In this document: positions 1 through 8,698 of the stretch, in pieces
How the letters are laid out: each line of letters opens with the position of its first letter
Numbering within the stretch: position 1 is the stretch's first letter
From: Chitinophaga sp. GbtcB8
GTDB taxonomy: Bacteria > Bacteroidota > Bacteroidia > Chitinophagales > Chitinophagaceae
DNA: 64,000 nucleotides
NCBI RefSeq assembly: GCF_019091455.1
Contig: NZ_JAGXJN010000038.1
Location: forward strand, 1-64,000
Direction: 5' to 3'
Made by a program: the position numbers and the translations under genes
Notes under the pieces: generated by a model
The model's input: the letters and a program-made list of their open reading frames with translations, nothing else
The model's database searches: none
What the model was told of the DNA's origin: nothing

Positions 1-977
1 AAAATATTGAAACGGATGCCCTGCTGCGCGGCTGCGTCACCGGTGATGATAATATCACTCTCCTCCCATTTGGCGGCCCATGCTGCCGCCTGCTCTTCCA
101 GCATGCGGTCAAAACCTTTGGCGTAAATGTGCGCTATCACCTGTTTGCAGGCGCCTATAAGATCTTCCCTTGCATGATTCTCTGAAGAAAGATTAGCGGC
201 ATATTTAAAAATGGTGATCTCCTGGTTAGCACTCACGGATACCACTACACGGCCAGCCACGTATTTTTCTGCTTCTACCGGAAGGGCCGGGGATGCTACT
301 TCCACGCCTTCCCTGCAAACTTTGAATTGCATACCGGTGCATACATCAAAACCCGTTTTCCTGGTGCGCAGGGTCAGGAAAGAGCCCTGGCTGGTGGCTT
401 CACGGCTTACCTCTTCCCAGAATTTTTCGTCATAGTTAGCATCCTGGTTCTTTACATCACCGTCTATAAAAGGCGTGATGGTAAGCTGGCCGTCAAAGTT
501 CAGCGGGGTAATGCGGTAACGGATGGCGCCTGCTTCATCATCTGCAATGCTGCAGAAACGCTGTGTGTGCACGCGCACCTGTTTGCCGCTGTTAAGGGTG
601 GCTGTAAAGGAACGTTCCAGGTAACCGGCCTTCATATTCAGCACCCGACGGAAATTGCTCACCGTGCAGGTGTGCAGATCCAGCACCTCATCATTTATAC
701 GTATATCTATACCGATCCAGTTGGCGGCATTCAGCACTTTGGCAAAATATTCGGGATAACCGTTCTTCCACCATCCCACGCGGGTTTTATCGGGATAATA
801 CACACCGGCTACATAATTGCCGGACAGTGTTTCACCGGAGTAGGCTTCTTCAAAGTTGGCGCGCTGGCCCATACGGCCATTGCCAATACTGAAAAGGCTT
901 TCAGATATTTTATTGCGATGGGGATCAAATCCTTCTTCGATGATATTCCATTCATCTGTTTTGATGTACTGCTTCAT
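1..977 (-). CDS. GH65 family disaccharide phosphorylase, N-terminal part (cut by window edge)
   Basis: The minus-strand frame starts at ATG 977 (MKQYIKTDEWNIIEEGFDP) and stays open to base 1, so only about 325 N-terminal residues are visible. The segment SLFSIGNGRMGQRANFEE near the start and GIRFNIF at the window edge are typical of GH65 maltose/kojibiose/trehalose phosphorylases; the visible part covers the N-terminal beta-sandwich and the beginning of the (alpha/alpha)6 barrel. There is no signal peptide, so it should be cytoplasmic. GH65 enzymes of this type split an alpha-glucobiose with phosphate into glucose and beta-glucose 1-phosphate. The next gene upstream is beta-phosphoglucomutase, the usual partner that removes that product, and an amylase lies before it, so maltose is the likeliest substrate. 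The catalytic Glu is outside the window, and the exact disaccharide cannot be told from this part. Confidence 0.88.
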   Translation of the reverse strand, partial: MKQYIKTDEWNIIEEGFDPHRNKISESLFSIGNGRMGQRANFEEAYSGETLSGNYVAGVYYPDKTRVGWWKNGYPEYFAKVLNAANWIGIDIRINDEVLDLHTCTVSNFRRVLNMKAGYLERSFTATLNSGKQVRVHTQRFCSIADDEAGAIRYRITPLNFDGQLTITPFIDGDVKNQDANYDEKFWEEVSREATSQGSFLTLRTRKTGFDVCTGMQFKVCREGVEVASPALPVEAEKYVAGRVVVSVSANQEITIFKYAANLSSENHAREDLIGACKQVIAHIYAKGFDRMLEEQAAAWAAKWEESDIIITGDAAAQQGIRFNI

Positions 978-990
978 TTTTGTTTTTTTG

Positions 991-1098
991 AGCTGAAAGC
1001 AGAAAGGATAAAGCATAAAGCTTATTATGTTTTGCTGCATTCCAGCTTTCTGCTTTATGCTTTATGCTTTGCGCTTTCTGCTTTATGCTTTAAGCTTT
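991..1098. repeat. Family A inverted word-repeat element (A1)
   Basis: The left arm at 991-1021 is an array of AAAGC-type words (AAAGCAGAAAGGATAAAGC). It is followed by the family core TTATGTTTTG. A right arm at about 1044-1098 carries the reverse-complement words (CTTTCTGCTTTATGCTTT). The element fills the spacer between the GH65 start and the pgmB stop, and the right arm runs into the last codons of pgmB. Confidence 0.8.
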
Positions 1099-1724
1099 CC
1101 AAGATTCATATGATCTAACCCGGGGATCACTTCATCTGCGCCTTGCAGTATGGTGGAATCCCCTATGCCAATGACTTTCATGCCGGCGGCTTTGGCTGCT
1201 GCTATGCCGGCAATGGCATCCTCAAATACCACACAATGTGCGGGTGATATATTTAATAGTTTGGCGCATTGGAGAAATACTTCGGGATCAGGTTTGGATG
1301 CGGTAACGGTATTGCCGTCCACGATCGCATCAAAGAGGTGTAATAACGCTGTCTTTTCCAGGATGAGGCCTGCATTTTTGCTGGCAGAACCTAATCCGGT
1401 TTTTAAACCGGCAGCCCGTGCCTGCTGCAGGAATGCCTCTACGCCGGGTAATATGTCCTGCGGCGTCATGCGGTTGATCATTGCTACATACCAGTCGTTC
1501 TTGCGGGTGGCCAGCTCCTGCTGTTCCAGCGGCGTTTTATCTACCCCGCCCCATTCCAGGATCAGCTGCAGGGAACGCATGCGGCTAAGGCCTTTCAGCT
1601 TTTCGTTCTGTGCTTCGGTAAAATCAAATTCCAGCTCCTGGGCCAGTTTCTTCCAGGATTTGTAGTGATACACGGCTGTATCTACTATTACACCATCGAG
1701 ATCAAAAATACATGCTTGGATCAT
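1083..1724 (-). CDS. pgmB: Beta-phosphoglucomutase, HAD superfamily
   Basis: This 213-residue protein converts beta-glucose 1-phosphate to glucose 6-phosphate in the cytoplasm. It opens with the HAD motif FDLDGVIVD; Asp8 would be the phospho-accepting nucleophile and Asp10 the acid/base. Later blocks GLGSASKNA (motif II, Ser) and SKPDPEVFL with VVFEDAIAGI (motifs III/IV) follow in the right order, and the length fits the family. The frame is open further upstream to 1883, but that part only translates repeat DNA, so the ATG at 1724 directly before IQACIFDLDG is the start. It lies between the amylase and the GH65 phosphorylase, which produces its substrate. The last residues (GKLKA) and the stop codon are encoded inside a family A repeat, so the natural C-terminus may have been replaced. 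Confidence 0.93.
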   Translation of the reverse strand: MIQACIFDLDGVIVDTAVYHYKSWKKLAQELEFDFTEAQNEKLKGLSRMRSLQLILEWGGVDKTPLEQQELATRKNDWYVAMINRMTPQDILPGVEAFLQQARAAGLKTGLGSASKNAGLILEKTALLHLFDAIVDGNTVTASKPDPEVFLQCAKLLNISPAHCVVFEDAIAGIAAAKAAGMKVIGIGDSTILQGADEVIPGLDHMNLGKLKA

Positions 1725-1728
1725 AAAA

Positions 1729-1775
1729 AAGCTGAAGGCAGAAAGCGGAAAGCATAAAACTGCCTGTGTTTTGTT
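1729..1775. repeat. Family A half-element (A2) upstream of pgmB
   Basis: AAAGC-type words (GGCAGAAAGCGGAAAGC) run directly into the family core, here CTGTGTTTTGTTG. It starts five bases from the pgmB start codon. No convincing right arm of the same family is present; the remaining spacer holds a family D pair. Confidence 0.65.
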
Positions 1776-1810
1776 GTTAATGTTTATTGCTATGCGGCAA
1801 CGGTAATTAA

Positions 1811-1893
1811 AGAACGCTGAATACCAAACGCCAAACGCTATTTTCAATTCCCTTGTGCTGTTGCAGCGTCCGGCATTTGGCATTCAGCGTTCT
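1811..1893. repeat. Family D inverted repeat (D1)
   Basis: The left arm at 1811-1840 begins AGAACGCTGAATACC. The right arm at 1868-1893 is its reverse complement over about 22 positions with two mismatches. The loop is about 30 bases. The right arm ends two bases from the stop codon of the amylase gene. Confidence 0.75.
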
Positions 1894-1895
1894 GA

Positions 1896-3740
1896 TTATT
1901 TTAATTCCAGCACCAGCGTGGTATTCGCCGGGACGCTGATGGTATCTGTTATGGATTGTTCTTTACCGGTGATAATGTCCAGGGCTTTGCTAAACCCATT
2001 GATCCGTTCTGTAAATCTTGCAGCAGCCAGGCTTTGGGGAGTGTCATTTGCATTCAGGATCACCATCACGGTTTTGCCGTTGTTGTAACGAAAATACACA
2101 TATATCCCGTTTTCCGGTACATATTGCATCAGCTTACCGGTTTGCAGCACTTCGTTCTGTTTGCGGTAATTAGCCAGCTTACGCAGGTAGTCAAACACTT
2201 CGTTCTCTGCAGCAGTACGGCCGGCAGCGCTGAACTTGTTCACGCTATCACCTGCCCATCCGCCCTTAAAATCTTCCCGCACCAGGCCATCGGGATTACA
2301 GAAATTCTTCATTAATATTTCTGCGCCGTAATAAAGCTGCGGAATACCACGGGTGGTCAGCATGCAGGCCAGCGCCATCTTATACTTAGCAATGTTTTCG
2401 TTGGTAACGGAAAAGAAACGGCTCAGGTCATGATTATCCAGGAAGATCACGTTACGGGTAGCATCCTGGTATACAAAATCATTGGACAGCATATTATACA
2501 GGCCGGTAACGCCGTCCTGCGCTTTGGTTTTGCCATTCACCAGGTCTGAAACAGCCCAGAGGAACTGGAAGTCCGTTACACCCTGTAATTCCGTATCAAA
2601 GCCATGGTTAAGGGTATTGCCTTGTGTAAACACGGCCTGGTTAGGCACGCCATGCACAAAGGTTTCGCCAAAGAAAGTAAGCTGGGGATATTCTTTTTTC
2701 ATGGCCTCCGCCCACTCTTTCATATACCCGGCATCGTTATAACCGTAGGTATCCAGGCGGAAACCATCCACACCTGCATATTCTATCCACCAGATATGGC
2801 TTTGTGTAAAATAATTACGCACGTAAGGGTTCACCTGGTTCATGTCCGGCATGTGAAGATCGAACCAGCCATCGGTCATGAGCTTTTTATCGGCTTGTGC
2901 TGCGTAGGGGTCAAAGATGGGCTGCTCCTTGAAATTAGAGCGGGTAAATTCCGGCCATTGATGTACCCAGTCTTTGGAAGGCAGGTCCAGCATGGTCCAG
3001 TGACGGCTGCCAATGTGATTATGCACCAGGTCCTGGATCATTTTCATGCCGCGCTTATGCAGCTCGTCTGTTAGTTTTTTATACAGCTCGTTGTTACCAT
3101 AACGGCGGTCAATGCGGTAATTTTCCGTAGCGGCATAACCGTGATAGGATGCGGAAGGCTGGTCGTTTTCCAGTACAGGGTTTAGCCACAACGTGGTAAT
3201 GCCCAAGTCCTGCAGATAATCCAGGTGATCAATAATGCCCTGCAGATCGCCGCCGTGCCGGTAATACATAGAATCCCGGTTGAGGGTGGTTTGCTGCATA
3301 CCTTTTACAATGTCGTTGCTTTTATCGCCATTGGCAAAACGGTCCGGCATTATAAGATATACCAGGTCCTTATTGGTGATGCCCTGCGCTTTTGCTGCAT
3401 GGTTACGGGCTTTCAGCTCATAGTTATAGCTGATCTCCTTTGCGCCGGGTCTGGTAAACCGGAGCTTAAAAGTACCCGGTTTAGCGGCCGTGGTAATATC
3501 CAGGTCTACAAACAGGTAGTTTGGATTTTCTACCTTATGCACCTCCTTTAAGGTTACGCCGGGGTATTCCAGCTGCACATTACGTTCCGCTATCTTATCC
3601 CCATGTACAATTAACTGCAGGAAGGGCTGCTGCATCCCTGCCCACCAGGATGCGGGCTCGATGCGCTCCAGCGGCGGCAGCTGTGCAGAGGAAGTAGTTA
3701 CGGTTAGAAATAGTACGATTATTAGACAAAGCTGTTTCAT
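1896..3740 (-). CDS. Secreted GH13 alpha-amylase family enzyme (neopullulanase/cyclomaltodextrinase-like)
   Basis: This 614-residue protein has a signal peptide (about residues 1-19, ending SSAQ) and an N-terminal immunoglobulin-like domain of the cyclomaltodextrinase type (about 21-110). A GH13 barrel follows with all four conserved regions: DLVHNH, GFRLD (nucleophile Asp330), FFGETF (acid/base Glu359) and FLDNHD (His437-Asp438). A C-terminal beta-domain ends at ELK. The frame extends 11 codons upstream, but ATG 3740 begins the signal sequence MKQLCLIIVLFLT and is preferred. The enzyme should cut alpha-1,4 links in maltodextrins, pullulan or cyclodextrins in the periplasm or at the surface. 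Its place after SusC/SusD and before pgmB/GH65 fits the SusA/SusG role of a starch-type locus. A family B repeat lies upstream and a family D repeat downstream. Confidence 0.93.
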   Translation of the reverse strand: MKQLCLIIVLFLTVTTSSAQLPPLERIEPASWWAGMQQPFLQLIVHGDKIAERNVQLEYPGVTLKEVHKVENPNYLFVDLDITTAAKPGTFKLRFTRPGAKEISYNYELKARNHAAKAQGITNKDLVYLIMPDRFANGDKSNDIVKGMQQTTLNRDSMYYRHGGDLQGIIDHLDYLQDLGITTLWLNPVLENDQPSASYHGYAATENYRIDRRYGNNELYKKLTDELHKRGMKMIQDLVHNHIGSRHWTMLDLPSKDWVHQWPEFTRSNFKEQPIFDPYAAQADKKLMTDGWFDLHMPDMNQVNPYVRNYFTQSHIWWIEYAGVDGFRLDTYGYNDAGYMKEWAEAMKKEYPQLTFFGETFVHGVPNQAVFTQGNTLNHGFDTELQGVTDFQFLWAVSDLVNGKTKAQDGVTGLYNMLSNDFVYQDATRNVIFLDNHDLSRFFSVTNENIAKYKMALACMLTTRGIPQLYYGAEILMKNFCNPDGLVREDFKGGWAGDSVNKFSAAGRTAAENEVFDYLRKLANYRKQNEVLQTGKLMQYVPENGIYVYFRYNNGKTVMVILNANDTPQSLAAARFTERINGFSKALDIITGKEQSITDTISVPANTTLVLELK

Positions 3741-3756
3741 GTAAAACTCTGTTCTT

Positions 3757-3946
3757 AAATTACGAATTATCAATTACGAATTACGAATTAAAATGCAGCG
3801 ATTAAATAACGCGATTGTGTTGCAACCTTCACAATAAACAATCTGCCTCCACGTAGTACTCTATTCGCAATTATTCATATCATGATTATTTTCAATGGCA
3901 TTCATGCACCGCCTTGGCGGGGTCGTAATTGCCAATTCGTAATTGA
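3757..3946. repeat. Family B inverted word-repeat element (B1)
   Basis: The left arm at 3757-3790 is built of AATTACGAATTA words. The right arm at 3924-3946 (CCAATTCGTAATTGA) is the reverse complement. About 130 bases of unrelated sequence lie between. The element fills the whole amylase-SusD spacer; the right arm ends one base from the SusD stop codon. The left arm shares 28 identical bases with the left arm at 32876. Confidence 0.82.
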
Positions 3947-3947
3947 A

Positions 3948-5549
3948 TCAATATCCTGTGTTTTGTTCCAAATTCGGATTTGCAGTTCTGTCAGCAGCAG
4001 GAATGGGATACAATGTGCGGTAATCATCCACTGCCTTGCCTTCCTTCACATTGCCTTTCCAGGGCCACAGGTAGCTGCTGCCGGTAAATTTACCAAAGCG
4101 GATCAGGTCTGTTCTGCGCTGTCCTTCCCAGAACAGCTCACGGCCTCTTTCTGCAAGAATGAAATCCTGTGTAAGCTGTGGCGCCGTAATAATACCATTA
4201 GCATTTCCGTAGGCACGTGTACGTAAGTCGTTCACATATTGCAGGGCTGTTGCAGCACTGCCGCCGGTACCGCCGCGCACTACTGCTTCTGCATACATCA
4301 GGTACACATCTGCCAGGCGGAACATCGGGTAATCCGTATCCGGAAAATCGCCTGTCTGGTCAGAGCCGTGCACACCTGTGCTGCTTACGTTACGGTACTT
4401 GCCAATGGCATAACCATCGGTAAATGTAAAGATGTCGTTGATCTCCAGGTTTTGCCCGCTGGTGTAGAACATGGCGCGTTTGTCCGTGTTGCCGGAAGGA
4501 TCGGCAAACTGTCCTACAAAAGCTTTGGTAGTACGCAAACCGGCCCATCCGCCGTTAATGCCAAAGCTGGCTGCGGGCATGCTGCCGCCTACTGCTGCAT
4601 GCACCAGGAAGGTCATGCCGCCGTAGGTTTTGGTGCGGATGCCATCAAACGTGATGGGGAAAATGATCTCAGGAGAGGTGTTGTTATCTGTCAGGAACAG
4701 CTTACGGTATTCGTCTGACAGTGCATATCCTGCACTAATCACTTTAGTGCAATAAGCAATGGTTTCCGTGTATTTCGGTTGTTTAATATATACTTCTGCA
4801 TTCAGGTACAGCTTTGCCAGCAGGGTCCAGGCAGCGGCTTTATCTGCGCGGCCATACTCATTCTGGCGGGCATCTACCAGGTCAGCATCAATAGCTTTCA
4901 GCTCTGCTTCTATGTAATTGAACAGGTCGGTGCGGTTGATCTGTTTTGGAAAAAAGGATGCGCTCACCTCATCTGTTTCTGTAGAAAAAGGCACGTTACC
5001 AAACAGGTCCAGCGCATGCCAGTAAGCCAGGGCTCTTAAGAAACGTGCTTCTGCGCGGAAGTGTTTTGCCTCTTCCAGGTCTGTGCCGCTGATGCTGTGG
5101 CTACTCAGCTTATCGTCTGTTGTTTCACGAATGAACTCATTACACACGACTATTTCGTAGAAGATACGATCGTATGTAGCTTTAATAAATTCATTGCTGG
5201 AGGTCCAGGTCATTTTGTGATAGTCCGACAAAGTACCGTCGTTCCAGGATATTACTGCTTCATCTGTAGACAGCTCCTGTGCGGACCAGTACTGGCGGAT
5301 GTAGTTGGAAAAACCTTCGTCAATACCGGTAAGGTCCGGTTTGCCTGCAGGCCCTTGCTGACCGCTGATAGCATAACCTGCATACAGCTTGGCCAGGATG
5401 GATTTGTAATTCTTAAAATCGTTATATACACTGGCCGATGTTTGATCGTAGAACGGCACACGGTCCAGGTCTTTGGTGCAGGATCCTGCCAGTAAGGTCA
5501 TACTCACACAGCCGGCCACTACCCATTTATTGATATATTGCTTTATCAT
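3948..5549 (-). CDS. SusD-like outer-membrane glycan-binding lipoprotein
   Basis: This is a 533-residue lipoprotein with a signal peptide ending LLAGSC, lipidated Cys24. SusD-type sequence follows: an N-terminal TPR-like region (FRAEARFLRALAYWHALDLFG around residues 165-190), a central RADKAAAWTLLAKLYLNAE helix block, and the C-terminal RagB/SusD segment (AERGRELFWEGQRRTDLIRFGKF) ending in EQNTGY, a usual SusD terminus. SusD proteins form the lid over the SusC barrel and capture oligosaccharides at the cell surface. It lies 19 bases after its SusC and is followed by the GH13 amylase, so malto-oligosaccharides are the probable ligand. No SusE/SusF-like lipoprotein is found in this locus, which is simpler than the classic starch system. 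Confidence 0.95.
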   Translation of the reverse strand: MIKQYINKWVVAGCVSMTLLAGSCTKDLDRVPFYDQTSASVYNDFKNYKSILAKLYAGYAISGQQGPAGKPDLTGIDEGFSNYIRQYWSAQELSTDEAVISWNDGTLSDYHKMTWTSSNEFIKATYDRIFYEIVVCNEFIRETTDDKLSSHSISGTDLEEAKHFRAEARFLRALAYWHALDLFGNVPFSTETDEVSASFFPKQINRTDLFNYIEAELKAIDADLVDARQNEYGRADKAAAWTLLAKLYLNAEVYIKQPKYTETIAYCTKVISAGYALSDEYRKLFLTDNNTSPEIIFPITFDGIRTKTYGGMTFLVHAAVGGSMPAASFGINGGWAGLRTTKAFVGQFADPSGNTDKRAMFYTSGQNLEINDIFTFTDGYAIGKYRNVSSTGVHGSDQTGDFPDTDYPMFRLADVYLMYAEAVVRGGTGGSAATALQYVNDLRTRAYGNANGIITAPQLTQDFILAERGRELFWEGQRRTDLIRFGKFTGSSYLWPWKGNVKEGKAVDDYRTLYPIPAADRTANPNLEQNTGY

Positions 5550-5568
5550 TTTTTCCGGTTTTGGTCAA

Positions 5569-8559
5569 TTAAAAATCAAGATTCACACCCAGGGAATACA
5601 CGCGGGGACGGGGATAGAACTTATTGTCTATACCTTCGCCTACATTGGTGGTGCCCACTTTATCATTCCCCAATTCAGGATCCAGGCCGCTGTAACCGGT
5701 GATCACGAACAGGTTTTGTACGGTGGCGGATACACGCAGGTTTACCTTATCCCTTAACAGGTGTTTGAAGTTATAACCCAGGCTCAGGTTATCCATGCGC
5801 AGGAAAGAAGCATTTTCTACGTAATAATCAGAGAAATACTGGTTCACTGCAAAACCGGTTTCATTTATGCTGGTTGACATGTTGGCCAGGTAGTTCTGGT
5901 AAGAGAAGTTGCGGTAAGCGCCGTTGTTGGAGCTGGCATTGTTATATACATAGTTGCCAATGCTGCCGCGTAAAGAGAATCCCAGGTTCCAGCTTTTATA
6001 ACCGAACTGTGAGTTGAATCCTAACAGGAATTTAGGATTGGGTGATTTATAACGGTAACGGTCATCCTGTGTTATCTGCCCGTCCTTATTCAGGTCTTCA
6101 TACTGCCCTTCTACCGGTTTACCATCTTTATACACTTGTTTGTATACATAGTAAGAGAAGGGTGCGTAACCTACAGAGTGGATCTCAACCGTGTTACCGG
6201 TACCGCCGGAAATAGTACCTATGGGTATGCCCTGCGCCTTGGGATCCTGTACCTTGGTAAGGTTAGTGATCTTTATGGTATTGTAGGTGAAGTTAAAACC
6301 TGCATCCCAGCTAAAGTCTTTGGTGCTGATGGGCGTAGCATTCAGGGTGAACTCAATACCTTTTGTTTCAATGTTACCTACGTTGGTAAGCAGCTGGTTG
6401 GTAAGGTTGGAGCCGGCTGCTACCGGTATTACGCTCAGCAGGTCTTTTGTTTTCTTTACATAATAATCCACGCTGCCGGAAATACGGTTATTCAGGAAAC
6501 CGAAGTCCAGGCCGGCGTTGTAGGTTTTTGTTTCTTCCCATTTGATGTTGGCATCATAACCTTCCGGGCGCAGGGTAAGGTAATAGCTGTTACCAAACTG
6601 ATATTGCGCAGTAGGATCACTGAGGGTATAACGGGGCAGGTAAGGATAATCCGTTAAGAGTCCGGCAAAATCCTGCTGGCCTGTAACACCATAGCCTACA
6701 CGCAGTTTCAGGTCAGAAACGGTTTTGGAATTTTTCAGGAAAGCTTCCTGGTTAATACGCCAGGCCAGTGCTGCTGAAGGGAAAGTACCCCAGTGCTGCC
6801 GGAAACGGGATGATCCGTCGCGGCGTATGGTAACTGTTAACAGGTAGCGGTCCAGCAAGGTATAATTCAATCTTCCGAAAAATGATACTAAGGTATTCTG
6901 TGTTTTGAATGGTACACCGGCGGCGTTGATGGTATCTCCTTTTGCGTTCAGATCAGCGTAAGTTGGTTCTGTACGGATGAAATCCTGGTAAGAGTAACCA
7001 CCTGTTACATCAATACGGCTGCTGATGCCTTTCAGGTCTTTTGCATAGTTCAGGTAAAAATCCAGCAGTTTGTTATTGCGCGTTTGTGAATAAGGTTTAT
7101 TCATACCGCCGCGGTTAAATAAGTTACCTGCATTAGCCGGTACCAGGGTACGACCTTCTGTTTTGGATACATCGTAACCCAGGTTCAGGTTAGCTCTTAA
7201 TTCCGGCAGGAAATGAAATTTATAATCGAATGCGATATTACCCAGGCTTCTTTTTACTTCGCCTTTATCATTCTTCAGCTCCAGCATGCTCAAAGGGTTG
7301 CGGGTAGCCAGCGTGTTAGGCGCGGTGTTATTGGTGGTAGGATCCAGCCATTCAAAATAGTTACCAAATGCATTTGTTGTGTGAATGGGTTGCGTGGGAT
7401 CAAAAGCCACGGCAGCATTAATGGCTTCCTGGTCTGCAAAACGGTTGTTGGTGATAGCGCCTCTTACATTCAGGTCTATTTTTAAATGATCATCCAACAG
7501 GTGCGGGCTTAAGCTGATACTGGCAGACTGGCGGCGCATGCTGGAGGTTTTAAGGATACCATCCTGGTTTGTAAAACCTACTGATACGCGGTAGGGCAGT
7601 GATTTCAAAGCGCCGCTAAGGTTCAGGTTATTATCCGTACTAAAAGCAGTGCGGTAAATAGCATCCTGCCAGTTGGTATTGGCGGTGCCCAGCAATGCTT
7701 TCTGCGCAGCGGTACCATGCTCGTTCACTACCTGGCGGAACTGGTCTGCAGATAATACCGGCACAATACCTTCTTTCTGCGACAGGGAGTTGATGGTGCT
7801 GAAGTTCACACGCAGCTGATCCCCTACTTTTCCTTTTTTGGTGGTGATGATGATCACACCATTGGAAGCGCGTGAACCATAGATAGCTGTTGCAGAAGCA
7901 TCTTTCAGGATATTGAAGGTTTCAATATCATTGGGGTTAATGAAGCTTAAGGGGTTGGAGGTACCTTTTACTTCGGCGTTATCCAACGGCACTCCATCTA
8001 CCACTATCAGCGGATCGTTGCTGGCATTCAGGGAAGAACCGCCACGGATGCGGATCTTACTACCGGCGCCCGGTGCACCGCCGTTGGAAGAGATTTGCAC
8101 GCCTGCTACCCTGCCGGTGATCAGCTGTTCCGGTGTGGTAACAGTACCTTTATTAAAATCTTTGGAGCTGATGGCGGTGATAGATCCGGTAAGGTCGCTT
8201 TTCTTTTGGGTACCATACCCTACTACCACTACTTCATTCAGTCCCCGGGTATCTGCGCTGAGCTGGAAATCCTGCTGCAATGCGCCGTTAATGGTGAAAG
8301 GCCGCTCTATGGGCTGATAACCGATCATTCTTATTACTACAATAACATTACCGCTGGTAACCGGCAATTTGAAACTGCCATCCGGGCCTGCGATGGTATT
8401 CTGATTAGTTCCCTTAATGAACACGGTGGCTCCGGGTAGCGGCTGACCTGTTTCGTCGGTCACCTTTCCGCTGATATTACCTGTTTGTGCATAGGTGATA
8501 AGGGAACACGCCATAAAGCACAACAGTAATAAATACTTGAGAAGGCGTAGTTTTTGCAT
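5569..8559 (-). CDS. SusC-like TonB-dependent outer-membrane oligosaccharide transporter
   Basis: This 996-residue protein has a signal peptide (about 1-24, SLITYAQ), a carboxypeptidase-regulatory-like beta-sandwich (about 29-112, GKVTDETGQPLPGATVFIKG), a TonB-interaction segment (NEVVVVGYGTQKKSDLTGSI) and a plug with the SusC signature (IVVDGVPLDNAEV and ILKDASATAIYGSRASNG). A 22-strand-type barrel ends in the terminal Phe of LGVNLDF. No secretin/STN domain precedes the plug, so control through an ECF sigma/anti-sigma pair is not expected. It is the first gene of the malto-oligosaccharide operon and has a LacI-type palindrome in its leader, divergent in function but co-oriented with the LacI gene just upstream. 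With the SusD 19 bases downstream it should import maltodextrins. Confidence 0.96.
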   Translation of the reverse strand: MQKLRLLKYLLLLCFMACSLITYAQTGNISGKVTDETGQPLPGATVFIKGTNQNTIAGPDGSFKLPVTSGNVIVVIRMIGYQPIERPFTINGALQQDFQLSADTRGLNEVVVVGYGTQKKSDLTGSITAISSKDFNKGTVTTPEQLITGRVAGVQISSNGGAPGAGSKIRIRGGSSLNASNDPLIVVDGVPLDNAEVKGTSNPLSFINPNDIETFNILKDASATAIYGSRASNGVIIITTKKGKVGDQLRVNFSTINSLSQKEGIVPVLSADQFRQVVNEHGTAAQKALLGTANTNWQDAIYRTAFSTDNNLNLSGALKSLPYRVSVGFTNQDGILKTSSMRRQSASISLSPHLLDDHLKIDLNVRGAITNNRFADQEAINAAVAFDPTQPIHTTNAFGNYFEWLDPTTNNTAPNTLATRNPLSMLELKNDKGEVKRSLGNIAFDYKFHFLPELRANLNLGYDVSKTEGRTLVPANAGNLFNRGGMNKPYSQTRNNKLLDFYLNYAKDLKGISSRIDVTGGYSYQDFIRTEPTYADLNAKGDTINAAGVPFKTQNTLVSFFGRLNYTLLDRYLLTVTIRRDGSSRFRQHWGTFPSAALAWRINQEAFLKNSKTVSDLKLRVGYGVTGQQDFAGLLTDYPYLPRYTLSDPTAQYQFGNSYYLTLRPEGYDANIKWEETKTYNAGLDFGFLNNRISGSVDYYVKKTKDLLSVIPVAAGSNLTNQLLTNVGNIETKGIEFTLNATPISTKDFSWDAGFNFTYNTIKITNLTKVQDPKAQGIPIGTISGGTGNTVEIHSVGYAPFSYYVYKQVYKDGKPVEGQYEDLNKDGQITQDDRYRYKSPNPKFLLGFNSQFGYKSWNLGFSLRGSIGNYVYNNASSNNGAYRNFSYQNYLANMSTSINETGFAVNQYFSDYYVENASFLRMDNLSLGYNFKHLLRDKVNLRVSATVQNLFVITGYSGLDPELGNDKVGTTNVGEGIDNKFYPRPRVYSLGVNLDF

Positions 8560-8603
8560 CCTGTGAAATTTTTGTTCAGTTTAGTTAAGCCCGGGAACGA
8601 TAC

Positions 8604-8617
8604 CGGGAACGTTCCCG
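8604..8617. promoter_or_regulatory. LacI-type operator, perfect 14-bp palindrome before SusC
   Basis: CGGGAACGTTCCCG is a perfect palindrome with the central CG usual for LacI/GalR operators. A second CCGGGAACG half-site lies 12 bases away at 8591-8599. It sits between the SusC start and the predicted promoter, so binding by the adjacent LacI protein (8699-9703) could block transcription. The binding partner is inferred from position. Confidence 0.6.
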
Positions 8618-8651
8618 AAACGTGGTAAAAAAATATTACATAACGATGCCG

Positions 8652-8681
8652 CTAAAGTAAATGAATTTCCGGAACTGCAAA
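8652..8681 (-). promoter_or_regulatory. Candidate promoter of the SusC1 operon
   Basis: Read on the minus strand, TTTG at 8678-8681 is followed after 18 bases by TACTTTAG (8652-8659), a one-mismatch version of the Bacteroidota -7 box TAnnTTTG. The predicted transcription start, near 8645, lies just upstream of the palindromic operator. Confidence 0.4.
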
Positions 8682-8698
8682 AAAAATTTTAAATCCGT

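Noticed and set aside
1725-1883. N-terminal extension of PgmB
   Set aside because: The 53 extra residues are translated from family A and D repeat DNA; the HAD motif needs only the ATG at 1724.
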